Assembly (NCBI GenBank): GCA_036745875.1
Contig: DAIOFH010000076.1
Coordinates: 1 to 18,945, forward strand
DNA: 18,945 nucleotides
Reading direction: 5' to 3'
Source of the DNA: DAIOFH01 sp036745875
Lineage (GTDB): Bacteria; Planctomycetota; SZUA-567
Shown: positions 1 through 7,001 of the stretch, piece by piece
Position numbering within the stretch: the stretch's first letter is position 1
How the letters are laid out: each line of letters starts with the position of its first letter
Position numbers and translations under genes: made by a program
Notes under the pieces: generated by a model
The model's input: the letters and a program-made list of their open reading frames with translations, nothing else
Database searches by the model: none
What the model was told of the DNA's origin: nothing

Positions 1-175
1 TTGCAAATAATGAATCAATTTGACCGGAGTTATCATTTTCGATAGAAATTCATAAATAATTCCAAAATTTGCATAAAAATAATTCGTATTAAAACATTGA
101 TAATACATTATAAGTATATCGAGCATAAATCGGCAACTAAAACAACTTTATCGGTCAAAATGAGTCGTTTTATCC

Positions 176-204
176 TTGACAAAACGAACTTCTGTTGGTA
201 GGAT
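176..204 (+). promoter_or_regulatory. sigma70-like promoter for the sugar cluster
   Basis: TTGACA at 176-181 is a perfect -35 box, followed by a 17-bp spacer and TAGGAT at 199-204 as the -10. The surrounding 1-230 stretch is strongly AT-rich, as expected upstream of a promoter. Transcription would start near 211, leaving about 480 nt before the first gene. The inverted octamer TTTGACCG (19-26) / CGGTCAAA (152-159) lies upstream and could be an operator pair, but that is inference. Confidence 0.6.
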
Positions 205-691
205 ACTTTTATAACAGTTAATTCAGTTTATGCAGTTGGTCTTCCAAACACAGTAACTGCTTCAGCATGTTTACCGTAAGCTTGGCGTCACACTCACTGC
301 CACCTCTCATATTCAGCCCACTTGTTAGCCAGGCACATGATCCCTTTTTAAGGGTCGTTCTCAAATAGGACTCATTCGGCGTATGCATTTTGGTGATCGA
401 TTCGCCAAAAGCTCCGCCATGGTTGCGGTATGTTCCGCATTTCCGGCGAGCGTCCAGTCCTCGACTGGCCTGGTCACGTATGGAATTTTGCGAAATGCCG
501 TACGCTCGTCGATGCTTGGAAAAAGGACGTTTTCCGCAAGTCCGGGTGGCGGCCCGGCTTTACTCGTGCCGAAGTTGGGCCGCATCCGGATCGCATCTCT
601 TGTAAAACATGAATTGTTTAACGACGTAACGTTCAACTTCGTCAATAGTGTGACGAAGACGCTACCCGTGTTGCTAATGAGGAGATAAAAG
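205..691 (+). other. long untranslated leader / gene-free stretch before the cyclase gene
   Basis: There is no recognisable gene in these 487 bases. Open frames exist on both strands in the GC-rich part (about 370-650), the longest 101 codons on plus (383-688) and 94 codons on minus (361-645). Neither has a convincing ribosome binding site or a recognisable motif, and they overlap each other, as chance frames in GC-rich DNA do. The last bases contain GAGGAG (679-684), a well-placed ribosome binding site 7 nt before the ATG at 692. The length leaves room for a leader element or the relic of a gene, but I recognise no riboswitch class. Confidence 0.4.
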
Positions 692-1381
692 ATGGAGCAG
701 GACAGCGTGATCGACCTGAGTCAGCGCATGATCCCTTCGGGTGAAGTGAATTTCAAGTTCGAATTGGATTTGCGGGACGCCAAAATTTCAATGCCGCAAT
801 TGAACTATGACGACGATATCTGGTACAAGATCGGCTATGTCAGCATGTGCACCCACAACGGAACGCACATCGAATGTCCGTATCACCATCTCGCGGACGG
901 CGAGGATCTGGTCTCCATGCCGATCAGCCGACTGATCGGGAATCTCGTTCTTCTTGATTTCGCGCACAAGACGGTGAACGACACCATCACACTTGAGGAT
1001 TTCAAGCAATACGACGCGAAAATCAAGGCCGGCGACATCGTCTTTATCCGCACAGGCCAGGACAAGCTGTTCCGGACCGAAAACTGGTGCGACTATCCCT
1101 ACATCACCATCGACGCCATCAAGTGGTTGATCGAAAAGAAGATCGGTTGCCTCGGTACCGATGCTGCCGGCATCGAGGATGTCCTTGCCCATAACCAGCC
1201 CGGACACGTAACCCTATTCAGGGGTAATATTCCGCTGGTCGAGTCGCTGACCAACCTAGACAAGGTCGTCGAGGGCGAATTCATGGTTTTCATTCTTCCT
1301 CTTCCCATCGAAAAATGCGACGCCAGCCCGGTTCGCATCGTCGCGGTAAAGAAAAGCGCACTCCGAAAAGCATTGCAGTAG
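692..1381 (+). CDS. cyclase-family (KynB-like) metal-dependent hydrolase
   Basis: The 229-residue protein fits the cyclase / kynurenine formamidase superfamily in length and motif. Characterised members use a metal site to hydrolyse amides, lactones or similar carbonyl bonds. The metal-binding motif is read as HNGTHIECPYHH with His55, His59, Glu61 and His65. The family consensus is HxGTHxDxPxH, so Glu replaces the usual Asp. GTDAAGIED further on matches the conserved G-x-D block of the family. There is no signal peptide, so it is probably cytoplasmic. It is the first gene after the promoter at 176-204 and has a strong GAGGAG site. Its place ahead of a sugar ABC transporter suggests it acts on the imported compound or a derivative such as a lactone or ester. 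The substrate is unknown, and tryptophan catabolism is unlikely in this context. Confidence 0.8.
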   Translation: MEQDSVIDLSQRMIPSGEVNFKFELDLRDAKISMPQLNYDDDIWYKIGYVSMCTHNGTHIECPYHHLADGEDLVSMPISRLIGNLVLLDFAHKTVNDTITLEDFKQYDAKIKAGDIVFIRTGQDKLFRTENWCDYPYITIDAIKWLIEKKIGCLGTDAAGIEDVLAHNQPGHVTLFRGNIPLVESLTNLDKVVEGEFMVFILPLPIEKCDASPVRIVAVKKSALRKALQ

Positions 1382-1384
1382 CGG

Positions 1385-1415
1385 TCAATCCCAGGTTCCG
1401 GGATGAGCGGTTTTT
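1385..1415 (+). terminator. weak hairpin plus T5 after the cyclase gene
   Basis: ATCCC (1388-1392) pairs with GGGAT (1400-1404) around a 7-nt loop, extendable by TCA/TGA with one bulge. TTTTT follows at 1411-1415, after a 6-nt gap. The stem is short, so this is at most a partial terminator or attenuator between the cyclase gene and the transporter genes. Confidence 0.3.
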
Positions 1416-1549
1416 AAGTGGTACCCGGCTCCTTGTTGCGCCTTGCGGCATAACCGGGATATGCCGGAAAGCTCCGAGGAACGGGTCATATGCATATCAA
1501 AAACGCAATAGGGTGAGGGGCATCCTTGCATTCCGATATGAAATGGACG

Positions 1550-1574
1550 CGTCAGGCGGCGTGGCCGCCTGACG
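1550..1574 (+). other. perfect 11-bp hairpin upstream of the binding-protein gene
   Basis: CGTCAGGCGGC (1550-1560) and GCCGCCTGACG (1564-1574) form a perfect 11-bp, GC-rich stem with a 3-nt GTG loop. No T-tract follows, so it is not a standard intrinsic terminator. It ends 23 nt before the GGAGG ribosome binding site of the next gene. It could protect the 5' end of a processed transcript or act as an operator. The function is inferred only from position. Confidence 0.55.
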
Positions 1575-1609
1575 GCACGGACACTATTTTAGTCATTGGA
1601 GGAAAAGAG

Positions 1610-2572
1610 ATGAAGAAGTTGGCACTTATTGTTGCGGTGTGCGTTATGGTTCTTGCAGTGGGAAATGTCGGTGCAGGCGAAAACAAGATCCCGCCTCGTA
1701 ACGGAAAAAACTATGTGATAGGCACCGTCCTCATTTCCGGGACCAACCCGCACTGCCAGATTTTCGAGGCTTCCTTCCGCCAGACGGTCAAATCGTATGG
1801 CGCAGAGCCGGTTGTGCTCGATGCCGACTATGACCCGGCAAAACTGATGAGCTGCATTTCCGACCTCATCGCGCAGGACGTCGACGGCATCGTCGTCGAA
1901 GCGTGCGACGCAGAGGCGCCGGTGACCGGCATCGCCGAGGCGCACCGGACCGGTATCATCACCACCGCGACAGACATGCTCGTCAACGTCAAGCAAGAAG
2001 ACGGAATCCTTTTGTCCATGACCGGCACGGACAATTACAGCGCCGGCCTGCAGCTCGGGCAGGATTTCGTCAAGCGCGCCAACGGCAAACAGATGAATTA
2101 TCTCATCATGGACATGAAGACCAACAGCTCCGCCGTCCAGCGCGTCGAAGGCTTCCTCGCTGCCGTTAAAGGCCACGACAATCTGAAGCTCTTGGACCAG
2201 CAGCAGCCGGTTCCGGAAACGCAGGAACAGAAAATGGCCCTTATGGACGCCTGGGTCCAGCAGTTCGACAAGATCGATTGCGTCTTCGCATTCCACGATC
2301 CCGCCGCCATCGCCTGCATCCAGTCCCTCGAAGCGGCGAACCGCCTGAAAGGCACGCTGATCTATTCCGTCGACGGCAACCAGGACGCCATCAAGGCGAT
2401 CGCCGATGGTCGCATGACCGCGACGGCAAAACAGCAGCCTGACCAACTGGCCGCTCAGCCTGTCCACGATATTTTCAAAGCGATCCGTGGAGAACCCCTT
2501 GGCCACGATTGGCTCCAGCTGCTCCCCATTATTTACATCGACCAGTCGAATGCGACCAAGTACTTGGATTAA
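1610..2572 (+). CDS. periplasmic sugar-binding protein of an ABC importer (RbsB/type I family)
   Basis: The 320-residue product starts with a Sec signal peptide (Met-Lys-Lys, a hydrophobic core to about residue 20, then small residues). The mature part matches the Peripla_BP_4 (ribose/galactose/allose-binding) fold. An early strand reads VIGTVLISGTNPH. A middle block runs DGIVVEACD, and the late block YSVDGNQDAIKAIADGRM resembles the conserved V-D-G-x-x-D-A-L/I-K-x-I-x-x-G segment of RbsB proteins, which contacts sugar. I chose the ATG at 1610 because GGAGG lies 7 nt upstream and it puts the signal peptide at the N terminus; the frame is open to an earlier ATG at 1526. The ATPase and permease genes follow, so it should deliver substrate to them. 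The exact sugar cannot be read from sequence; a ketohexose is suggested by the epimerase downstream. Confidence 0.9.
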   Translation: MKKLALIVAVCVMVLAVGNVGAGENKIPPRNGKNYVIGTVLISGTNPHCQIFEASFRQTVKSYGAEPVVLDADYDPAKLMSCISDLIAQDVDGIVVEACDAEAPVTGIAEAHRTGIITTATDMLVNVKQEDGILLSMTGTDNYSAGLQLGQDFVKRANGKQMNYLIMDMKTNSSAVQRVEGFLAAVKGHDNLKLLDQQQPVPETQEQKMALMDAWVQQFDKIDCVFAFHDPAAIACIQSLEAANRLKGTLIYSVDGNQDAIKAIADGRMTATAKQQPDQLAAQPVHDIFKAIRGEPLGHDWLQLLPIIYIDQSNATKYLD

Positions 2573-2591
2573 GCGGTACTTCTCTCCCCTT

Positions 2592-2621
2592 GGCTCCGCC
2601 CGGTTGTGTGCGGGCGGGGCC
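2592..2621 (+). other. hairpin between binding-protein and ATPase genes
   Basis: GGCTCCGCCCG (2592-2602) pairs with CGGGCGGGGCC (2611-2621), 11 bp with one G-U pair and an 8-nt loop. The T5 run at 2633-2637 is about 11 nt away, too far for efficient intrinsic termination. Stems in this position are known in binding-protein transporter operons, where they stabilise the upstream message so that the binding protein is made in excess over the membrane parts. That role is inferred here. Confidence 0.6.
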
Positions 2622-2655
2622 ATACCGACAGTGTTTTTAAGCTTAGAGACGTTAT

Positions 2656-4155
2656 ATGAATGATACCATATTGACGATGCGGGCCATTTACAAGGCCTTT
2701 CCAGGCGTGAATGCGCTCAAAGGAGTCGACTTTGAACTCCGGGCAGGCGAGGTTCACGCGCTTCTCGGCGAAAACGGCGCAGGTAAATCAACATTGATGA
2801 AATGCCTCGCCGGTATTTACCCGATAGATTCCGGGTCGATCACTTTCGACAACCGGCAGGTGACCATAAATGAGGTATCGGATTCGCTCGAGCTCGGAAT
2901 CAGCTTCATCCATCAGGAACTGGTGCTCGCGGATCAGCTCACAGTGGCGGAAAACATTTTCATGGGCCGGGAACCGGTCACAAACTTCCGCTTCATCGAC
3001 AGGCGGAAAATGAATGCCGAGTCCCAACGCCTCATCGACATGCTTGACGGCAATTTCAATTGCTCCCTTCTGGCGGGTCTCCTCAGTACCGCGCAAAAGC
3101 AGATAGTGGAAATTGCCAAGGCACTGAGCATGAAGACCAAGATCCTTGTTATGGACGAACCTACCGCGACCCTCACCGACCGCGAGGTGGAAAAGCTTTT
3201 TGAACTTATCCTTAATCTCAAAAGGCAGGGGATTTCCATCGTCTATATCTCGCACCGCCTGGAGGAGATCTTCCGCATCTGCGACCGGATCACCGTGCTC
3301 AGGGACGGCGAGAACATAACCTCAGTCGATGTCCAGGGCACAGAAAAGGCAAACCTTATCCAGTACATGGTCGGGCATTCGCTGGACCAGTACTATGTCC
3401 GCAGCGACAAGGAAATCGGCGAGGTTATTCTTGATGCGGCGAACCTGTCGCGCGCCGACGGACGTGTCGAAAACGCCAGCTTCAATTTGCGCAAGGGGGA
3501 GATTCTCGGTTTTGCCGGGCTAGTCGGGTCGGGCCGGACAGAACTGATGCAAATGCTCTTTGGCATTGAAAGGCCGCTTAGCGGGACTATTTCCGTCAAC
3601 GGGCGGCAGGTATCCGTAGGCAGCACGCCTGCGGCGCTTCGCCACGGCATAGGCCTGGTGCCGGAAGACCGGAAGCTTCAGGGCCTTATCCTCGAGAACA
3701 CGGTGAAGTTCAACCTTACCCTTGGGGTTCTCAAGCAATTCATGCGGTTCGTCATGGTGAACTGGAAAAAAGAGGATGAGATAACCCGCCAGTATGTACG
3801 TCAATTGGCGATCAAGATTTCCACTCCGCTGCAGAAGGCGGTCAACCTTTCTGGCGGCAACCAGCAAAAGGTCGTACTGTCGAAATGGCTGGCCATCCTC
3901 CCGCAAATACTCATCCTCGACGAGCCGACTCGCGGCATCGACGTTGGAGCGAAATCCGAAATTTACGCTCTCATAGACCGCCTCGCCAAAAACGGGATAA
4001 GCATCATCATGGTCTCGTCCGAACTTCCGGAACTCGTCAATATGTGCGACCGGATTTATGTCATGCGCGAAGGCAGGATCAAGGCATGTCTCGACCATGA
4101 GGATTTTGACCAGGAACGAATTCTTCGCTTTGCCTTTGGAGTTGAAAAACAATGA
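2656..4155 (+). CDS. sugar ABC importer ATPase, two fused nucleotide-binding domains (RbsA family)
   Basis: The 499 residues match the usual RbsA/MglA/XylG length. The first ATPase domain has Walker A GENGAGKST (38-46), a degenerate signature LSTAQKQ (143-149), Walker B LVMDEPT (164-170) and the H-loop His near 200. The second has a modified P-loop GLVGSGRTE (288-296), signature LSGGNQQK (398-405) and Walker B LILDEPTRGID (419-429). A degenerate second P-loop lacking Lys is normal for this family. It powers sugar import through the downstream permease at the inner face of the cytoplasmic membrane. The ribosome binding site is weak (AGAG a few bases upstream). The stop overlaps the permease start by 4 bp (ATGA), so the two are probably translationally coupled. 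Confidence 0.95.
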   Translation: MNDTILTMRAIYKAFPGVNALKGVDFELRAGEVHALLGENGAGKSTLMKCLAGIYPIDSGSITFDNRQVTINEVSDSLELGISFIHQELVLADQLTVAENIFMGREPVTNFRFIDRRKMNAESQRLIDMLDGNFNCSLLAGLLSTAQKQIVEIAKALSMKTKILVMDEPTATLTDREVEKLFELILNLKRQGISIVYISHRLEEIFRICDRITVLRDGENITSVDVQGTEKANLIQYMVGHSLDQYYVRSDKEIGEVILDAANLSRADGRVENASFNLRKGEILGFAGLVGSGRTELMQMLFGIERPLSGTISVNGRQVSVGSTPAALRHGIGLVPEDRKLQGLILENTVKFNLTLGVLKQFMRFVMVNWKKEDEITRQYVRQLAIKISTPLQKAVNLSGGNQQKVVLSKWLAILPQILILDEPTRGIDVGAKSEIYALIDRLAKNGISIIMVSSELPELVNMCDRIYVMREGRIKACLDHEDFDQERILRFAFGVEKQ

Positions 4156-5156
4156 TGAACAACACTTCGCCGGCTCCATCCACCACTCGACTCGACGATC
4201 TGAAAGCAAGCGTCGGGAGCGCGCTACGCGTCAACCTTGGGGTATTGCTTGCATTTGTCGGGCTGTTTATCATCGCCTCCCTTGTTTCGCCGAAATTTCT
4301 CACTTTCGCCAACATCATGTCGGTGCTTAGAACCATATCGACGACGGCCATAGTCGCCTTTGCCATGACATACGTGATCATCACCGGCGGCATCGACCTT
4401 TCCGTCGGTTCGTTCATGACCTTGGCGGGATGCTTTACCACCGTCCTCATTATGGACTTCGGCATTCCGACCATGCCAGCCGTGGCCTTGGCCATGTGCG
4501 TCGGCCTGGTGTTCGGTTCGTTCAACGGCATAGTGATTACCAAACTGCGGATGCCGCCGTTCATCGTCACCCTGGCAAGCATGAATATTTTGCGCGGACT
4601 GTCGTACCTTTTGACTGGCGGGCGTCCCGTTATCATGACGGACAAGCTCTTCCCCCGAATCGGCGGCGGATTCTGGGGCCCGGTGCCGATGCCGGTCGTG
4701 TACACCGTCCTCGTGTTCGTGGTGCTCTGGGTATTATTGAATCGTACCCGGTTCGGCAGGCATATTTATGCCGTCGGGGGGAACCTCATGGCGGCCAAGT
4801 ATTCGGGCATCATGACCGATAGAACCATCTTCGTCGCCTATGTCCTTACCGGCCTCACCGCTTCCTTTTCCGGCATCATCCTTTGTTCACGCCTGAATTC
4901 CGGGCAGCCCACGATCGGCCAGGGAGCGGAACTTGATGTTATCGCGGCTGTCATCGTTGGCGGCGTCAGCATCAGCGGCGGCTCGGGCACGCTGGTGGGA
5001 ACGATGACCGGATGCATGATTATCGGCGTCATCAGCAACCTGCTTAACCTGGTAGGCGTGAATTCCTTTGTCCAATTGATCATCAAGGGCCTGATTATCA
5101 TTCTTTCCGTTTATATCGATACGGTCAGGAAGGGAATGGGCCCGCGGAAAAAATAG
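4152..5156 (+). CDS. sugar ABC importer permease (RbsC family)
   Basis: The 334-residue hydrophobic protein belongs to the BPD_transp_2 family. After a short polar N terminus come repeated membrane segments. The family hallmark TGGIDLSVGSFMTLAG lies around residues 77-92, and the glycine-rich GGVSISGGSGTLVGT block around 273-287 precedes the last helices. It ends in a basic cytoplasmic tail, RKGMGPRKK. The start overlaps the ATPase stop in ATGA (4152-4155); a second ATG three bases later is an alternative. Only one permease gene is present, so the channel is presumably a homodimer, as in ribose transporters. Downstream there are only 12 nt before the epimerase gene. Confidence 0.95.
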   Translation: MMNNTSPAPSTTRLDDLKASVGSALRVNLGVLLAFVGLFIIASLVSPKFLTFANIMSVLRTISTTAIVAFAMTYVIITGGIDLSVGSFMTLAGCFTTVLIMDFGIPTMPAVALAMCVGLVFGSFNGIVITKLRMPPFIVTLASMNILRGLSYLLTGGRPVIMTDKLFPRIGGGFWGPVPMPVVYTVLVFVVLWVLLNRTRFGRHIYAVGGNLMAAKYSGIMTDRTIFVAYVLTGLTASFSGIILCSRLNSGQPTIGQGAELDVIAAVIVGGVSISGGSGTLVGTMTGCMIIGVISNLLNLVGVNSFVQLIIKGLIIILSVYIDTVRKGMGPRKK

Positions 5157-5168
5157 AAAGACACTATT

Positions 5169-6035
5169 ATGAAATACGGCACCCTATACGCGTACTGGAC
5201 AAGCGAGTGGACGGGCGACTACAAGTATTTCGCCAAGAAAGTCGCGGGGTTGGGATTTGACGTTCTGGAGATATCCGCCGGAAGCCTCATACAAATGAGC
5301 GACAAGGATATCGGCGAACTCAAGGCTGTCGCCAAGGATTTGAATATCGAGATCACCTCCAACATCGGCCCGCCGAAGGATAAAGACGTCGGTTCCGCCG
5401 ATCCAAAGGTGCGCCAGGACGGCATTGATTTCCTCACTGCCATTATGAAAGGAATGGACAAACTCGGATCGCGCCAGCTTATCGGCGTTCTCCATACCTT
5501 CTGGCCCAACGACTTCACGGATCTTGACAAAATGGCGATCTGGGCGCGCGGCGTGGAAAGCATGAAGACCCTCTCGAAGACCGCCTTCGACCTCGGTATC
5601 ACCCTCGGCCTAGAGGTGGTCAACCGGTTCGAATCCCACATCCTCAATACTGCGGCGGAAGCGGTGCAGTTCTGTGAGGACGTGGATAACCCCGCTTGCC
5701 GGATACTCCTGGACACTTTCCACATGAATATCGAGGAAGACGATTTCGCCGACGCCATTCGCACCGCCGGACCACTGTTGACGCAGCTACACGTCGGCGA
5801 AGGCAACCGCAAACCGCCGGGGCAAGGCGAACTGCCCTGGAAAAAGATCGGCTCCGCCCTTAACGAAATCGGCTTTGACAGCTATGTCGTCATGGAACCG
5901 TTTGTCAAAATGGGTGGTCAGGTCGGCAAGGACATCAAGGTCTGGCACGACCTCAGCGATGGCGCGGACGAAGCTGTCCTTGACGCGAGAATCAAAAAGT
6001 CGCTCGAATTCCTCAGGGACGCTTTTACAAAATGA
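5169..6035 (+). CDS. D-psicose (allulose)/D-tagatose 3-epimerase-like sugar isomerase
   Basis: The 288-residue TIM-barrel protein closely follows characterised D-psicose 3-epimerases, which interconvert ketohexoses at C3 (allulose-fructose, tagatose-sorbose). The metal and catalytic residues are all present: Glu149 in GLEVVNRFE, Asp182 in LLDTFHMNIEED, His208 in LHVGEGNR and Glu243 in VMEPF. Arg214 matches the substrate-contact Arg. The opening MKYGTLYAYW and the blocks AIRTAGPLL and DIKVWHDLS...GAD are also typical. The usual G-G-A-L-H-S-Y-W block is IGVLHTFW here. There is no signal peptide, so it is cytoplasmic. It sits 12 nt after the permease gene and 13 nt before the kinase gene. Exact substrate preference (allulose, tagatose, or a related sugar or polyol derivative) cannot be decided from sequence. 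Confidence 0.88.
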   Translation: MKYGTLYAYWTSEWTGDYKYFAKKVAGLGFDVLEISAGSLIQMSDKDIGELKAVAKDLNIEITSNIGPPKDKDVGSADPKVRQDGIDFLTAIMKGMDKLGSRQLIGVLHTFWPNDFTDLDKMAIWARGVESMKTLSKTAFDLGITLGLEVVNRFESHILNTAAEAVQFCEDVDNPACRILLDTFHMNIEEDDFADAIRTAGPLLTQLHVGEGNRKPPGQGELPWKKIGSALNEIGFDSYVVMEPFVKMGGQVGKDIKVWHDLSDGADEAVLDARIKKSLEFLRDAFTK

Positions 6036-6048
6036 GAAGGGGAAGGCG

Positions 6049-6993
6049 ATGGCAGAAGTGTGGGTGATGGGTGAACTGCTTTGTGAAGTCATGCGCCCGG
6101 AAGCCGGTACTCCCCTTGATCAGCCGGGGACATTTCTCGGGCCGTATCCCAGCGGCGCCCCAGGAATTTTCATCGACACCGTGGCGCGTCTCGGCCACAG
6201 CGCAGGCATTGTCGGTGGCGTCGGCAGAGATGATTTCGGCAAATGTCTTCTCGACCGCCTGAGGAAAGACGGCGTCGACGTCGGTCTGGTCGAGGAAGTG
6301 GAGGACGGCACGACGGGAGTGGCGTTTATCACCTATTTTGAAGACGGATCGCGGAAATTCCTCTATCACTTTCCCCACACGCCCGCCACCATGGCCAAGG
6401 CTCCGGACGTCAACCAGGCACGGTTCGCCGATACGCGTATAATCCATATCATGGGTTGCTCCATCATGGCGAAGGCGGAGTTCGGTGCGGAGATCGTCAA
6501 GTTCATGAAAGACCTCGCCGCCAAGGGGGTCAAGGTGTCGTTCGACCCGAATATCCGTCCTGAACTTTTGCGCAATCCGAAAAGTCTGGCTCGTGTGGCG
6601 GAGGTGGTCGAACTCTGCTCCCTGTTGCAGCCGGGTGAGGCGGAACTATTGAACCTTACCGGCCAAGCGACAATTGAAAAAGCGGTTGAGCATTGTTTCA
6701 AAAACCCGCGTCTCGAATGCATTGCCATGAAAAACGGTTCCAGGGGAGCGAGGATATTTTCCCGCGACAGGTCATTTGAACAGGCCATATATGATGTGGT
6801 GCCGTTGGATGCGACCGGGGCGGGCGATTGTTTTGACGCCGGTTTCATTGTCGGGCTTCTTGAAGGCCTTCCCCTGGAAGAATGCGCCAAAATCGCCTCT
6901 GCCGCCGCTGCGCTCAATACCGCCGCGTTCGGCCCAATGGAAGGACTGATAAGCAAGCAGACAGTCGAAAAAATGATCAACGGCGAGCGCTGA
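6049..6993 (+). CDS. PfkB-family carbohydrate kinase
   Basis: The 314-residue protein is a ribokinase/PfkB-fold sugar kinase. GGVGRDDFG (56-64) corresponds to signature 1, the sugar-binding side. FDPNIRPEL (165-173) is the conserved central block. DATGAGDCFDAGF (254-266) is signature 2 with the anion hole and catalytic Asp260. I chose the ATG at 6049 because GGGGAAGG lies just upstream and because it gives a normal PfkB N terminus; the frame is open to 5875 but that part only reads through the epimerase gene. As the last gene of the cluster it likely phosphorylates the ketose made by the epimerase, for example fructose to a fructose phosphate. E. coli uses a ROK-type kinase for allose instead. 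There is no visible terminator after it. Confidence 0.9.
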   Translation: MAEVWVMGELLCEVMRPEAGTPLDQPGTFLGPYPSGAPGIFIDTVARLGHSAGIVGGVGRDDFGKCLLDRLRKDGVDVGLVEEVEDGTTGVAFITYFEDGSRKFLYHFPHTPATMAKAPDVNQARFADTRIIHIMGCSIMAKAEFGAEIVKFMKDLAAKGVKVSFDPNIRPELLRNPKSLARVAEVVELCSLLQPGEAELLNLTGQATIEKAVEHCFKNPRLECIAMKNGSRGARIFSRDRSFEQAIYDVVPLDATGAGDCFDAGFIVGLLEGLPLEECAKIASAAAALNTAAFGPMEGLISKQTVEKMINGER

Positions 6994-7001
6994 TATTGGT
7001 A

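Noticed and set aside
361..688. Overlapping open frames of 94-101 codons on both strands in the leader
   Set aside because: No ribosome binding site or known motif, and frames open on both strands at once in a GC-rich patch are typical of chance.
1589..2623. A 344-codon open frame on the minus strand opposite the sugar-binding protein gene
   Set aside because: It is the shadow of a well-supported gene with a signal peptide, ribosome site and family motifs on the plus strand. The minus frame shows no recognisable domain.
3520..4209. A 229-codon minus-strand frame opposite the ATPase gene
   Set aside because: It overlaps the conserved second ATPase domain and has no family features of its own.
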